In this document: positions 1 through 10,253 of the stretch, one piece after another | How the letters are laid out: each line of letters begins with the position of its first letter | Numbering within the stretch: position 1 is the first letter of the stretch | Source of the DNA: Zelopaecilomyces penicillatus | Taxonomy: Eukaryota; Ascomycota; Sordariomycetes; Hypocreales; Pseudodiploosporaceae | Assembly (NCBI GenBank): GCA_005765155.1 | Contig: VCCP01000006.1 | Location: 1,128,501 to 1,192,500 of the forward strand | Direction of reading: 5' to 3' | DNA: 64,000 bases | Translations under genes and position numbers: made by a program | The notes under the pieces: model-generated | Databases searched by the model: none | Seen by the model: the letters and a program-made list of their open reading frames with translations, nothing else | What the model was told of the DNA's origin: nothing

Positions 1-443
1 CCATCAACTACCAGGGTAGACCCTTCCGTGAATCTCTTTCGGAGAACAAGGGAATGTTCTACGGTATTGTCGGTGTTTCTGGTCTGGCCTTTGTCTGCGC
101 TCTCGAACTCCTACCCGAAATCAACGAGGGCATGAAGCTTGTTCCTTTCTCTGAAGAATTCAAGATCAAGATGACAAGCTGTATGGTGCTTGACTACGCC
201 TTGTGCTGGGTCATTGAAATCGTCTTGAAGAAACTCTTCAGCGATTACCGGCCCCGCGACATTGCGGAGCGCCGTCCTGAACAACTCGAGAGGGAGGCTC
301 TGCGCAAGCAGGCCATTGAGGAAAAGAAGCTGGAGGATGATGACAGGCAGCGCCTGGAGAGTGTGGCTGAGTTTGAGCGCAAGGTGGAGGAGCGCAAGCA
401 GAGGCTTCAGGAGTGGAGGGCTGGCCGCGAGGAGCAATCATAG
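1..443 (+). CDS. spf1: P5A-type cation-transporting ATPase Spf1, C-terminal end (partial)
   Basis: This is the last 146 codons of a gene that begins upstream of the window; the frame opens at base 3 and ends at TAG 441-443. The protein reads in with INYQGRPFRES, followed by a hydrophobic segment (FYGIVGVSGLAFVCALELLPEI), the LVPFS loop, a second membrane segment (MVLDYALCWVIEIVLKKLF) and a charged coiled-coil tail rich in Glu, Arg and Lys. This order matches the C-terminal membrane helices of the P5A ATPase Spf1/Cod1. In yeast and human that family sits in the endoplasmic reticulum and removes mislocalised transmembrane helices. The catalytic P, N and A domains lie outside the window, so activity cannot be judged. 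The gene converges on the malate dehydrogenase gene. Confidence 0.88.
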   Translation, partial: INYQGRPFRESLSENKGMFYGIVGVSGLAFVCALELLPEINEGMKLVPFSEEFKIKMTSCMVLDYALCWVIEIVLKKLFSDYRPRDIAERRPEQLEREALRKQAIEEKKLEDDDRQRLESVAEFERKVEERKQRLQEWRAGREEQS

Positions 444-989
444 AACGTGCAGCAGCTTTTCTTCGTTTGGGAGTTGGTGCAGCGGCGTGTGGGAGGGACT
501 AGACCATAGAGCTTGGTAGATATATGTTGATTCGGCAGTGTAAGATATTAGCCGTGAAATTGATAGAATCTTGAACAAGCAAAATGACAGTTATTTAATA
601 CGATCGCAATTCGTCTACTCTTACCGACCGATACCGTTTTAACAGGGATTGATCTCCATGTTCCAGTAACATAATGACCAATTCAGACGCAAGACAAAGA
701 TGTCAATAGCACGAGAAAGTCTAAGTGTAACAGAAGAATGAGAAGAGTAATTGATCATGAGATTACAGCTTCATTTGCTAGTAGTGTACAGAGGCCCGAT
801 TGAAATGTATGACAGCAAAACAGCCGACAGAAAAGGAGAGCCCTCACACATTCCGACTCATTATTCCTTTGGTCCATTTTCCCATCCCCACAATGCCCGG
901 CCAACCCAGCCACATCCAGCAGCTACCCAGTCCCCGCATAAACTTTTTCGTTTTATAAACATACAGAGACACATTATCATGTATCACGT
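444..989. other. convergent 3' intergenic region
   Basis: About 550 bases lie between the converging stops of spf1 and malate dehydrogenase. The stretch is fairly AT-rich and presumably holds both 3' untranslated regions. I see no gene, repeat or RNA structure in it. Confidence 0.6.
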
Positions 990-2258
990 TTACTTCTTCT
1001 GGGCGAATTCAACACCCTTGGCGATGTTCTTCTTGAGGTCGCCAAGACAAGCCTCAATAAGCTTCTCCTCAACGGCATCGACGCTGCCAATGGGCAGGAT
1101 CTTCTCAACACCCTCAGGGCCGAGCTCGACCTTGGTGCTGAAGAAGTCAATGCCCTGGTCCTTGAAGAGAGGAGACTCAACAAAGGTGGGCTCGACAATG
1201 CCCTTCTCGCCCTGGGAGGCGCGGAGCAGGGAGTCGGCCATACGGGCACCAGCCATGGCCATGGAGAGGGTGGCAGAGCCAGCACCGTCCTTGGCCTTGA
1301 CGACCTCGTCACCACCGAACTGGACACGCTTGACAAGCTCCTCGTTGGAGGACAGCTCGGGGTGGCTGCTCTGGCTGAAGAGGGGAACGATGGTGACACC
1401 AGAGTGACCTCCGATGACAGTGATGTTCTCGTCCTTGGGGTCGGTCTTCTTGATCTCGGAGACGAAGCGGCTGGCACGGACAACGTCAAGGGTGGTGACA
1501 CCGAAGAGCTTCTTGGGGTCGTAGACGCCCTTCTTCTTGAAAACCTCGGCGCAGATGGGAACGGTAGAGTTGACAGGGTTGGCAATGATCAACAGCTTAG
1601 CCTTGGGAGCAGACTCGGCGACAGCCTTGGCAAGATCACGGACGATGGAGGCATTGGTGTTGAAAAGATCATCACGGGTCATGCCGGGCTTTCGGGGCAC
1701 ACCAGCGGGGATGAGAACGATGTCGGAGCCCTTGAGGCACTCAGCCAAGCCGCTGGGGGTAGCGTCATAACCGGTGACGGTAGACTTGGTGTTGACGTGA
1801 GAGATATCAGCAGCAACACCTAAGTTTGAGCAAGCATCCGGTTAGTTGAGAGTGCTTCACACCAAGGGAGTTGGGTTGGGGGGTGGGTTGGTTGAGCTTA
1901 ATTGGCGCATCCAAGGGAGAGACATACCGGGTCCGCCACGGATATCGTAGAGAGCAAGATCGGTAACCCGAGGGTTCATCTTGAGAAGGAGAGAGAGAGG
2001 CTGGCCAATGCCGCCAGCGGCACCGAGAACAGCAACCTTGGACAACTAGATGATGGCGAATTGGTGTTAGCAAAAGAAGAAGACCTGGTGGTGCGCCATC
2101 ATGAGGCCATAGCAAGGGGAGCTCGCTCGAGCTAGCCGAGCAAGCCACGTTGACCACCTGAAAGGAAAGGCATGTGTAAAAGGCAAAAAGAAATAGGAAA
2201 GCCTCACGTTACGCGCGGAAGCAGAGAAAGCTCTGCGCTGGATTGTGGATGCCATCAT
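990..2258 (-). CDS. malate dehydrogenase, mitochondrial
   Basis: NAD-dependent malate dehydrogenase of the citric acid cycle (malate + NAD+ to oxaloacetate + NADH). The model is complement(join(990..1819,1928..2045,2208..2258)), 332 residues, the usual length for the fungal mitochondrial enzyme. Exon 1 encodes a short basic, Ser/Ala-rich presequence (MMASTIQRRAFSASARN), a typical mitochondrial targeting peptide. Exon 2 carries the nucleotide-binding loop VAVLGAAGGIGQP and YDIRGGPG. Exon 3 carries IPAGVPRKPGMTRDDLF (mobile loop with substrate arginines), IANPVNSTVP and the catalytic His in GGHSGVTIVP. Both introns have good donors (GTGAGG, GTATGT), CTAAC branch sites and TAG acceptors, and all joints keep frame. 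A second ATG follows the first directly, so initiation may vary by one codon. Cytosolic or peroxisomal forms are unlikely given the presequence. Confidence 0.95.
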
Positions 2259-3386
2259 GATGTCGTTGAGGGTTATGAAGCGGACTTGGATGGGTGTGGG
2301 GTATGTGGAAACACAGCAATTGATGGGAATGGGATGAGCGGTAAAAGAAAAAAAAACGTACGTCTGGCGGGTTGGGACGACGGCGATGGTGGTTGAGGCT
2401 GCGAGCCAGCCAGCTTGCAGGGGGGGTTGGACGGGTATATTCCGGCTTTTCTCGGGTGAATGGCTCGGCGTCCCGAGGAACGGGCAAAGGACGGGTGGGG
2501 GAGGAGCTTACTGTATGGGCTGGTGAAGAGCTTACTACTACACCACTGTATCTAGAACGATGATCAGCCAACAGCCACATCCAGCCAATGCGCATCCGTG
2601 TTAGAAAGGTTGTTAAAAGCTGCCATTCGTTGGGATTTTGTAGCTGAATAGTCTCACGCTAGTTTTGGGTTGGAATCATCACTTCTGTGTATATCGACGA
2701 GATTCCGCCATCTGTGGTAAACGCATGATTCCGCAACACTGTCTGAGAGTTTAATCACAGAACCAGACGGTGACACCACACGAGGCCTGATCAATCTTGA
2801 CCTTTGAACGAGAGATAACCTTTTTTATTGAAGATCAGTGTATTGAGTTGCTGTATCCTAGTCCATCATCTTCTTATTGAAAGCTCCTAGCTGTGCTCTA
2901 CATGGTGGTACGCCACTTCGTCTGATTATGTACTGGTAGGGCAAAACTCTGGCCTCGATGGTCTTCGAAATTGGAGGGTCGTAAACTTAAAACTAATACG
3001 ATCCGCACAACAGGATTGTAGGCACCCGCTTGGCAATTGTAATCGCATCTCATAGCAATTTATTACACCCGTTGTGGACTTTTCCCATCCATTGTATCGT
3101 GCTTCGGGAGTCGGCGTGACTCATTGCAGTTGAGCTGTGTTTGTTTGTACTCGGGACTGTTAGCTCATCTTGAGCTCCAAGCTCCTGCCAATCCAGCGTG
3201 CAAGTGTAAACTGCCCCTCACTAAAAGTAAATCATCACTGCCCGCCGCCACCAAGAAATAAACAATCGCACGGTCACACTGCATCTTCCACTGCCAGCTC
3301 AGCATCTCCATTTCAACAGGCTGCAAAGATAGGAGCACTCGTGTAGCTACATACAAGCAACCGGATCCCCTACAAACACTCTCATC
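2259..3386. promoter_or_regulatory. divergent intergenic region between malate dehydrogenase and the ASC-1-like gene
   Basis: About 1.1 kb separates the two divergent start codons, so both promoters must lie here. I see short purine/pyrimidine-biased tracts near the malate dehydrogenase side but no clear TATA box and no further gene. Confidence 0.5.
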
Positions 3387-5000
3387 ATGTCTCTGGCGCA
3401 GCTCTCACAGCTGCTGCCCTTGCCAGAGGACGACCTACAGCAGGTTCTCGACTATGCCTCAACTCTCTCAAAACCCGAAGCAGCTGCGCATTTTAGCAAC
3501 CTCCTTGGCGATTCGCCACTCGCCGTAGATTTCATCTCTTCATTCAACTCCCGGCGAAAGGCGCCTCCTCAGCCAGCGACAACATCATCACACACCAATG
3601 CAGCGAAAAGTGCCATAGCTGAGTCGCTTGAAGCTGTGCCGAAGTGGTCGAAACAGCCAAAGAAGAAGAAGTCGCCGCTTCATACACCACAAGCCCGGAA
3701 GGTGGACAATTATCAAGGCCCAGCCGCGGTAGCATATAACAAGAAAGGAAGCGATTTCGAATACATACCACAAAGATCAAGTGCCCCGAGTAGCAACCAT
3801 GCGTCAAGGCCGAGCACGCCGCCCAAGCCGTCAACAGGGTCCAGCACCCCTTCAACGAAGCCTGTACCAGCAGCGGCAACGACGAAGAATACTGCACCTT
3901 CCGGTGGCTACTTAATATCTGATCCGTTGACAAAGAATAAATCGAAGTCTACGCCAGGTTCACGTAGCTCCACGCCGAAACCTGGAGGCGGCAATACTAC
4001 CAAGATATCGATCGCAGGAGGAACACCCATGGCGGGGCAGTCTACAGCCATGGCGGACCTGGATGCTGCCATACGGTCTCTGGAGATGTCTACGAATCCA
4101 TCACTGGACAATACCAAATCACGAAAGTGTAACTGTGTTGCTACACGTCACCCTCTGCAGTCGGCAGCTCCAAACTGCCTCTCTTGCGGAAAGGTGATTT
4201 GCATCAAGGAAGGCTTGGGACCATGCACATTCTGTGGAGCACCACTTCTAAGCTCCCAGGAAGTCCAGGCTATGGTGCGCGAGCTCAAGGATGAGCGTGG
4301 AAGAGAGAAGATGGCTGCTAATGCAGCCGCACACCGTAAGCCTGACGTAGCAAGGACACCAGCGCCATTCACACAACCTCGCGGCAATGACGGCCCATCC
4401 TTAGCAGAGGCTGCGGCCAAGGCACGAGAACACAGGGATAAACTGCTTAACTTTCAGGCGCAAAACGCCCAGCGAACCACGGTACGCGACGAGGCAGCAG
4501 ATTTTGATGTTACTGGTGCAATGACTGGAATGGGCAGCATGTGGGCGAATCCAGAGGAGCGCGCCAAGGAATTGAAACGGCAGCAAAAGTTGATGCGCGA
4601 AATGGAATGGAACGCCGCGCCAGAGTATGAGAAGAGGCACCAGGTAGTGAGCATTGACCTGGCAGGACGCAGAGTTGTGAGAACCATGGCTGCCATTGAA
4701 CGGCCAGTGACGCCGGAGGAGGAGGAACAAGATTATGGAGCCAACACCTCCAGAGGAGTCCTGGCACAAACATCCGGTAACAGGAACGCTGGCGGGGCAT
4801 TTAGTTCAAACCCATTGCTGGGGGCTGTAGTGAGGCCAGTCTTTGATGCCAAAGGCAAAGGCGCTGAGGCGGAAGGGCGCAGGCAGCGAAAGACTGGATG
4901 GAGAAGGGTGCAGGATGACCTTGACAACAATGAAGATGTCATCCTGGATGGGGGGATTCGTGGACACGCGTCTGTGGGCGACGAGCCTGGGTGCGGTTAG
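3387..5000 (+). CDS. ASC-1/TRIP4 (Rqt4)-type zinc-finger protein
   Basis: An intronless frame of 537 codons. It has a helical N-terminal segment (residues about 5-55, LPLPEDDLQQVLDYASTLS), then a Ser/Pro/Thr-rich disordered stretch (about 85-245). Next comes a compact C2HC5 zinc-binding module with Cys248, Cys250, His255, Cys264, Cys267, Cys272, Cys280 and Cys283, then a basic, largely helical C-terminal third. This architecture is that of activating signal cointegrator 1 (TRIP4). In fungi the family includes Rqt4, a subunit of the ribosome-quality-control trigger complex that splits collided ribosomes. The zinc module is the diagnostic part; the complex membership is from family knowledge. 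Start chosen at the first ATG of the frame, with a purine at -3. Confidence 0.85.
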   Translation: MSLAQLSQLLPLPEDDLQQVLDYASTLSKPEAAAHFSNLLGDSPLAVDFISSFNSRRKAPPQPATTSSHTNAAKSAIAESLEAVPKWSKQPKKKKSPLHTPQARKVDNYQGPAAVAYNKKGSDFEYIPQRSSAPSSNHASRPSTPPKPSTGSSTPSTKPVPAAATTKNTAPSGGYLISDPLTKNKSKSTPGSRSSTPKPGGGNTTKISIAGGTPMAGQSTAMADLDAAIRSLEMSTNPSLDNTKSRKCNCVATRHPLQSAAPNCLSCGKVICIKEGLGPCTFCGAPLLSSQEVQAMVRELKDERGREKMAANAAAHRKPDVARTPAPFTQPRGNDGPSLAEAAAKAREHRDKLLNFQAQNAQRTTVRDEAADFDVTGAMTGMGSMWANPEERAKELKRQQKLMREMEWNAAPEYEKRHQVVSIDLAGRRVVRTMAAIERPVTPEEEEQDYGANTSRGVLAQTSGNRNAGGAFSSNPLLGAVVRPVFDAKGKGAEAEGRRQRKTGWRRVQDDLDNNEDVILDGGIRGHASVGDEPGCG

Positions 5001-6055
5001 GCAGTAACAAATGTCACGGCTGAGGAAGCTATGGTTCTGCCACAAGATGACGTGTAAGACTTGCTGTTATGCTGTGAGTGGATGTCACGATAGCCTCTAT
5101 CTATCTGGGTGCCTTAAGGTCCTGGGTACTAGGTACTAGAGGTGTGTGATTACGGCACTTCTGACTCGTGCTAGAAAGAGGCTGAACTCTCGAGTGTGTT
5201 GAAGAATGCACCGCCGAACTCGGTCAACCATAGATATCATGCTATCAGGCTGAAATGTCTGGACTGTGCGGTTATGTGGTGAACTGTATTACATAATGCG
5301 TGGGGCCACGGGCCACTCGCACAGTTGGAAGAACAGCCACATCTTTAGAGGCCCCGTGCTTGTACCTAAATTAATTGACGCGAAGAGCACGTGACTTCGT
5401 GTCAAGCCGGGCCACGTCCTAGCTTTTCGGTTTAGTGGCAGGCTTTCTGCGACCAGGGTCCATTTCGAACGATTGCATGGACGCGTGCCACACCTTCGCC
5501 GGGTTGCATCGCAAGCGGGAACCGCACCTGATCAAGGAGGGGTGGCGGGCGGGGAGGACAACGGCTAGGAAAAGCCCTGTCTGACCGTTTTATTTGGGGG
5601 GATGAAGGGATGAAATAACCTCGGGATGAAAAGGAAATACCAGAAAGGATACCGTTCGTTTTATGTTTTATCTGTCTATCTATTGAGGTATGTATGTATC
5701 GGAGGTTTGAATTGTCTACAGACGACGCATGGCCGTTGCGTGGCCCCATGTAAGTGGTGTGTGTGCGTGGGAATTTTATGTGTGTGCAAGTCTGTTGTCG
5801 ATCTTCTCCGGGTATAATTATCACGCAACGTCCAGGAATAGCGGTGACCCAAGTAAGGTTGGTCTAATAGAGCTCGTGTTGTTGGCTTTTGGGTGAGGCT
5901 TTTCCGAGTTTGAAATTTTTTTTTTCACTCCCTCATGACAGGCACCCACTAATAAAGGGCCCTTCAGCAGCCAACCAAGTCGTCACTGGCCGGACACTGA
6001 TCTATCGCCTTGGCGGCATTGCCTACTGCCCTACTCTATCACTCACTTCACAACG

Positions 6056-6069
6056 CCCCCCCCCCCCCC
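6056..6069. repeat. 14-C homopolymer
   Basis: Fourteen consecutive C on the + strand in the long region upstream of the Whi5-like gene. Confidence 0.8.
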
Positions 6070-6690
6070 TCCGTTCCAACACAGCGCACAGTGAGAGAGA
6101 ATGAACATATTCACTCGTAGTCTTTTTACCTTCTGTAGCCAGGAACCAGGAGACTGAACCTGCTGTGATGCACGCTGCTGCAGGTCCGTGATGTGGTTCG
6201 GTATATCCGGCACGCACATGTCTGGCACAGAAGAGAGAGAGAGGGCCGTTGCATGCGTGCATGCCTGTCAACAGATTTTCAGGGTCCTCCTCTGTCGAAC
6301 ACATGACTTCATAAGAACGGGTAGGGTTAGGCAAGCAAGCAAGGTCTTTTGGAAATAGGAAGAGTAATGAGAGTAATAATAGACGACCTGCCTGTCTAAT
6401 CACATCATCCCCCCCTCCCCCTCCCATCCTATGCCGTAAGATGGCGACAGGCCTTTCCCTCAATTCAAGGTAACAGTTTTAGGCCATTAGCGCGCGTGAT
6501 GGCCGCCCCTCGCGCTGGTTCACTGCAGGTAGAGGAGCGACTAAAGCAGAGCCTAGCCCTGTTTAGTGCGATAGGTCCGCTTGCGCCAGCGGGTGCATGT
6601 CCACCAGCAGCGGCTCACAGCACCCTACAACAACGCTGTAGAAGGGCCAGGTGTCTGCCAGGTGTTCTGCCAGGTCCCCTACAACCCACT

Positions 6691-6708
6691 GCAGTACTGT
6701 AGTACTGC
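6691..6708. repeat. perfect 18-bp inverted repeat
   Basis: GCAGTACT-GT-AGTACTGC is two 8-bp arms around a 2-base centre. It lies about 440 bases upstream of the preferred Whi5-like start, inside a block of short CAGGT/CTACAAC repeats (6620-6690). It could be a dimeric factor site or only a chance feature of a repetitive leader. Confidence 0.6.
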
Positions 6709-7147
6709 TGCTCGGCGTCTCTCCCACGCTGCAGAAGCCCTGTCCCTGCCCAGTCTGGAGGTTCCCGTCCTTCCCTCCCGCATCCATCCGTCGCGCCCGA
6801 CCGCGTAACGCCAAAAGGGCCCAGTGGCAGTCGGTCAGCAGGCGTCTTTCCACGCAATTCATCCAGTGGGCTACCACCGCTGGCACTGCAACCACTTCCT
6901 GTCCATGATCCTCGACTTCCAACTACGCTCCCTTTCGTGCTTCCTCGCTGCCGACCGAGCCCATCGACATACCTCCGGCCTCTGCCCCGACCAGCGCCGC
7001 GTCTCTGAGCCCTTTTTGCTTGCCGTCGCTCCGCCGAAGCTGCTACCGACGGCGCCGAAGTCTATTCCCTCGCCCGCCCGTCTGCCCGCCCGTCTCTCGA
7101 CGCCTGGACCGCGCAGTGGGGTTCGCGACAGACACGCAGAGCGCGAC

Positions 7148-8911
7148 ATGTCGCACGCTGCGCTTCTAGTAGATGGGCATCGATACTGCGGTAAAACCTC
7201 CTCGCCGCCACCCTCTTCCATGCTCCAGTCTGGCGAGTTTGCCTCTCTTTCCTCTTCTTCCTCAATGATGAAGGATCTGCATGAATCTGCCGCCTCGGCG
7301 AATGCACTTGACAGGGTCATGATGCATGACGGCCGAGCCCAACTACTGGAACAACAACAACAACAACAACGCCATTTAGCACAACATCAACATCAACATC
7401 AACAACCACGCCGCCGACCCCCACCTCCAGAGAGCAACGGCAGTGTCGACAGTTCGTCTCAGAGCATATTGCAATCAGTCACCAACTCTCAGGAGTCGAG
7501 CCTCACAGCCGCGTCCGACCAGGCGGTCACTCCTCCGGCAAGCGATGCCAGTGGGGCCATAGAAGGTGACACTGGTCGGCTCAGTGGACAGCGAGATGTG
7601 GCTCGCGATTCAGAGAAACACTTTGAAGATGTGGAAATGAGCGACCAGCTGATGCAGCTATCCACAATCGCTGCTGCTCAGGACAGAATAACCTCTGATT
7701 TTGGAGCTGGTTATACTCGGAAACGCAGAGCCGACGGGGAGGTCAAAATCCCTAGGGGAAGCATGAGCCCGGTGAAAGGACATGCACGAACTACCAGCGC
7801 CATCAGCATAGCATCTAATGGCAGCACAATAGGAGAAGTAAGTACGCGTCGAAGCAAATACTATATCCACGGTACTAACCAATTGAAGCTGTCAGCAGAG
7901 CTCCGGACGCGTCTGTCCTATGCCATGGTCAAGGTCAACCATGGCTGGCAGTCCCGATCGCTGGATGAGGTGGAATCCCTCGCTTCCCAGGCTGTCTCTC
8001 CGTCATCGAGCACGTCAACGGTTCAACGACGTCGTGCTGATTCCTCGGCCAGCCCGCACCTAGCCTTGACTGCTGCTGTTTCTCGGGACACTGCGTCCAG
8101 CCGACCCAAGTCGTACTCTCCTCCTCATATAACCCCTAGCAAGCCTACCCTTGCTCCTCCGGCTCCCATCCAACCCTCATCATCAATGCCTGCTCCGACC
8201 TCAAATCCCCGGCGGAACTCAAACCCTCGATACAATCCCACCATGCTTTCCCACTCCCACTCCACCTCACACTCCTCCTCACCCCGAACACCAGGCCAGC
8301 CAATGAGGTTGGATACCAATCAGTCCTCATCTCAGGGTAGCCGCCTGATTGATCCGATATTATTTCCTCCACATCAACACCAGAATATGCGAGAGCAGGA
8401 TGCAATCGAGTCTTTACTCTTCATGAGCAGTCCAGGGAACTCGGCCAACCTGAAACATGCATTTTCTCCAACGGGCTCACCTGGCCCTCAATATGGTGTC
8501 ATGAGGACTGCTGCTGGGAGGCACGCTTTGCCTGGGGGTCCCAGAAAAGTCCTCCCATCACAAAGACCGGCGTATTCTCACGTGAAGCCTGGCTTGGATA
8601 GATCCCCCGGAATGCTTCCTCCAGAGTCACCCATGGATATTGACTCTCCACAAAGACCCTACTACAATTCGAATAGGGGAACACCAAAGAGGCGGGCCAA
8701 GGGAGGTAGCAATCATATGAGGGGAGCCCTTTCTCTTCCTACCGGCTTGGGAGTTGTCCACGGGACTGCCAGAAAGATTTTGCGAGACGAAGACATTGAG
8801 AGGATGTTGGACCGAGCCGGCGCCGAGGCGGCAGATAGCTCAGACGATGAAGAAATTCAATTGCCTCCGGGCAGAGGCAGCATTGCTGGTGTTATGGGAG
8901 TTCGGGGATGA
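7148..8911 (+). CDS. Whi5/Nrm1-like G1/S transcriptional repressor
   Basis: Likely a fungal counterpart of Whi5/Nrm1, small disordered proteins that bind and repress SBF/MBF G1/S transcription factors. The only ordered-looking element is ELRTRLSYAMVKVNHGW followed by SRSLDEVE, which resembles the Whi5/Nrm1 (GTB) motif. The rest is Ser/Pro/Gln-rich with many SP/TP sites (candidate CDK sites), a poly-Gln/His run near residue 70, a KRRADGEVKIPRGSMSPVK patch and an acidic C-terminal SSDDEE. The frame is open from 6824, but I prefer the ATG at 7148. A 51-base stretch (7838-7888) has a perfect donor, branch site and acceptor and can be removed without changing frame, leaving 570 residues and the order join(7148..7837,7889..8911). 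Family assignment rests on one motif. Confidence 0.7.
   Translation: MSHAALLVDGHRYCGKTSSPPPSSMLQSGEFASLSSSSSMMKDLHESAASANALDRVMMHDGRAQLLEQQQQQQRHLAQHQHQHQQPRRRPPPPESNGSVDSSSQSILQSVTNSQESSLTAASDQAVTPPASDASGAIEGDTGRLSGQRDVARDSEKHFEDVEMSDQLMQLSTIAAAQDRITSDFGAGYTRKRRADGEVKIPRGSMSPVKGHARTTSAISIASNGSTIGEVSTRRSKYYIHGTNQLKLSAELRTRLSYAMVKVNHGWQSRSLDEVESLASQAVSPSSSTSTVQRRRADSSASPHLALTAAVSRDTASSRPKSYSPPHITPSKPTLAPPAPIQPSSSMPAPTSNPRRNSNPRYNPTMLSHSHSTSHSSSPRTPGQPMRLDTNQSSSQGSRLIDPILFPPHQHQNMREQDAIESLLFMSSPGNSANLKHAFSPTGSPGPQYGVMRTAAGRHALPGGPRKVLPSQRPAYSHVKPGLDRSPGMLPPESPMDIDSPQRPYYNSNRGTPKRRAKGGSNHMRGALSLPTGLGVVHGTARKILRDEDIERMLDRAGAEAADSSDDEEIQLPPGRGSIAGVMGVRG
7838..7888 (+). other. probable in-frame 51-nt intron in the Whi5-like gene
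   Basis: The stretch starts with GTAAGT, contains TACTAAC (7873-7879) and ends TTGAAG. It is 51 bases long, starts on a codon boundary and has no stop, so plain translation hides it. Removal brings the upstream GSTIGE directly to the conserved LSAELRTRLSYAMVKV motif. Confidence 0.75.
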
Positions 8912-10253
8912 AAAGATGATGCTGAGATGCTGAGATGCATCGATACTCTTCTCGACCTGTACGCCGAGCATTATTGCCAAAGGCGTTGCAGAGGTCGAAG
9001 TGTGGTCCACAGAGTCCGTTAAAGGGACGAGCAGGCCGTTTTGGCCTTGACACAGAATCCGTCTTTGCTGCAGGAGGGCTACCACAGGATACCGACGCCA
9101 CTGGCTTCTTCTCTAGAGCACTGTTCCGTGAATGGTGATGTGCTCAAAAGAACCTCGAGGCGTTATATATACGTTGTCACTCGACCAACATGGAGTTTGG
9201 ACTGCTCCCACTGGTTGTATCCTCACTGCTCTAGCAGATAGGGAACTGGGCATGTCGAGATACATTTGCCCTCCTAATGTGGAGGCTCAAAGATTGTAAT
9301 CTGGGCTATCATTTATAATTGCATGGATGGGCATATATATCATCATTAGCATGGGGAAGAACATTTTTTGCAATCTGGGGTTTGTAATTACTGTTTGGTT
9401 GCAGCTCAGTCTGCCATATAGCAGTGTTGCACTGCAAATCTTTTTTCTTCCTTCCTCTGCTTTATACGCTCACAGGGGACATGAGCTGGCGGGGGATATT
9501 GCATAGGCTTGTTTTACGGTTTTTGGTCCTGGCCGGCTGCGGTTGTGGCGTTGATAGGGTTTGCTACAAGCAGTGTGGGACGGATTGGAGGTGGGAATGG
9601 GACAGAGCGGCGATGACATCACGCTGTTGGAAGTGCTGTCGGGGGCAGCAGAAATATTATGATATACGTCTTTGCTAGGAAGGCGAGGATATTGCGGTAT
9701 ACAAACCTAAAACAGGTATATTTGAGGCATCTATGGGTCCTCAATCTTGAGGCTGTAAAGATGAGGGCTTGACATTCCGGCCTTAAGACCAATCAATCAA
9801 GCTGGCGTTTTCATATACTTTTTTAAAAGTGAGAAGTGAGAAGAGAAACTTTATAGGAGAAATGAGAATGCCTCGTTTGAGTATTTCTGCAATCTTTTTT
9901 ACTGCTGTCTATGGAACCTTTCTTGAAGAACCGACATATGCTTCCTTCCTTTGCCAGATCGCTTCAAGATCTGCCGAAATCAATGCAGATATGCATGCTG
10001 CCCTAGATAATATCTTTTGAAAAAAAAAAAAGAAATGAGGAAGGGTTTACAAAACCCGTACAAAAATAAAAAGTGAGCTAGCCTCAAGCCAGCGAGCGGG
10101 TTCCATTATACGTAACGTGCTTGCTTTTGTGTATCGTGTAAAAGCATCATCAACCTCTGATCTATATCTTCAAGGGTGTCTGTTTTCAACACGACCCCCA
10201 ATAGCCTGCTATTTTAAAACAGCAGACCTATGTGTTTTGCCCATTTTGCCTTT
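8912..10253. other. convergent intergenic region
   Basis: About 1.3 kb lies between two converging stops. It is AT-rich with a 12-13 base poly(A) tract near 10020-10032. A short open frame ends at 10020 but has no recognisable features. I call no gene. Confidence 0.5.

Larger units (their letters stand above)
5001..7147 (+). promoter_or_regulatory. long promoter/leader region upstream of the Whi5-like gene
   Basis: About 2.1 kb lies between the ASC-1-like stop and the preferred Whi5-like ATG. It contains a 14-C homopolymer (6056-6069), a GA-rich stretch near 6227-6243, a perfect 18-bp inverted repeat (6691-6708) and a possible upstream reading frame from the ATG at 6499 (67 codons, to 6702). 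The Whi5-like frame itself is open back to 6824, so part of this stretch could be translated. It resembles a long structured leader of a regulatory gene, but no transcript evidence is available here. Confidence 0.45.

Noticed and set aside
1362..1823. Open frames opposite the malate dehydrogenase exon
   Set aside because: Codon bias of the strongly expressed gene leaves the other strand open; no independent motif or start context.
5432..5824. 130-codon minus-strand frame
   Set aside because: Composition and motifs look random and it overlaps the likely 3' UTR and promoter DNA of neighbours.
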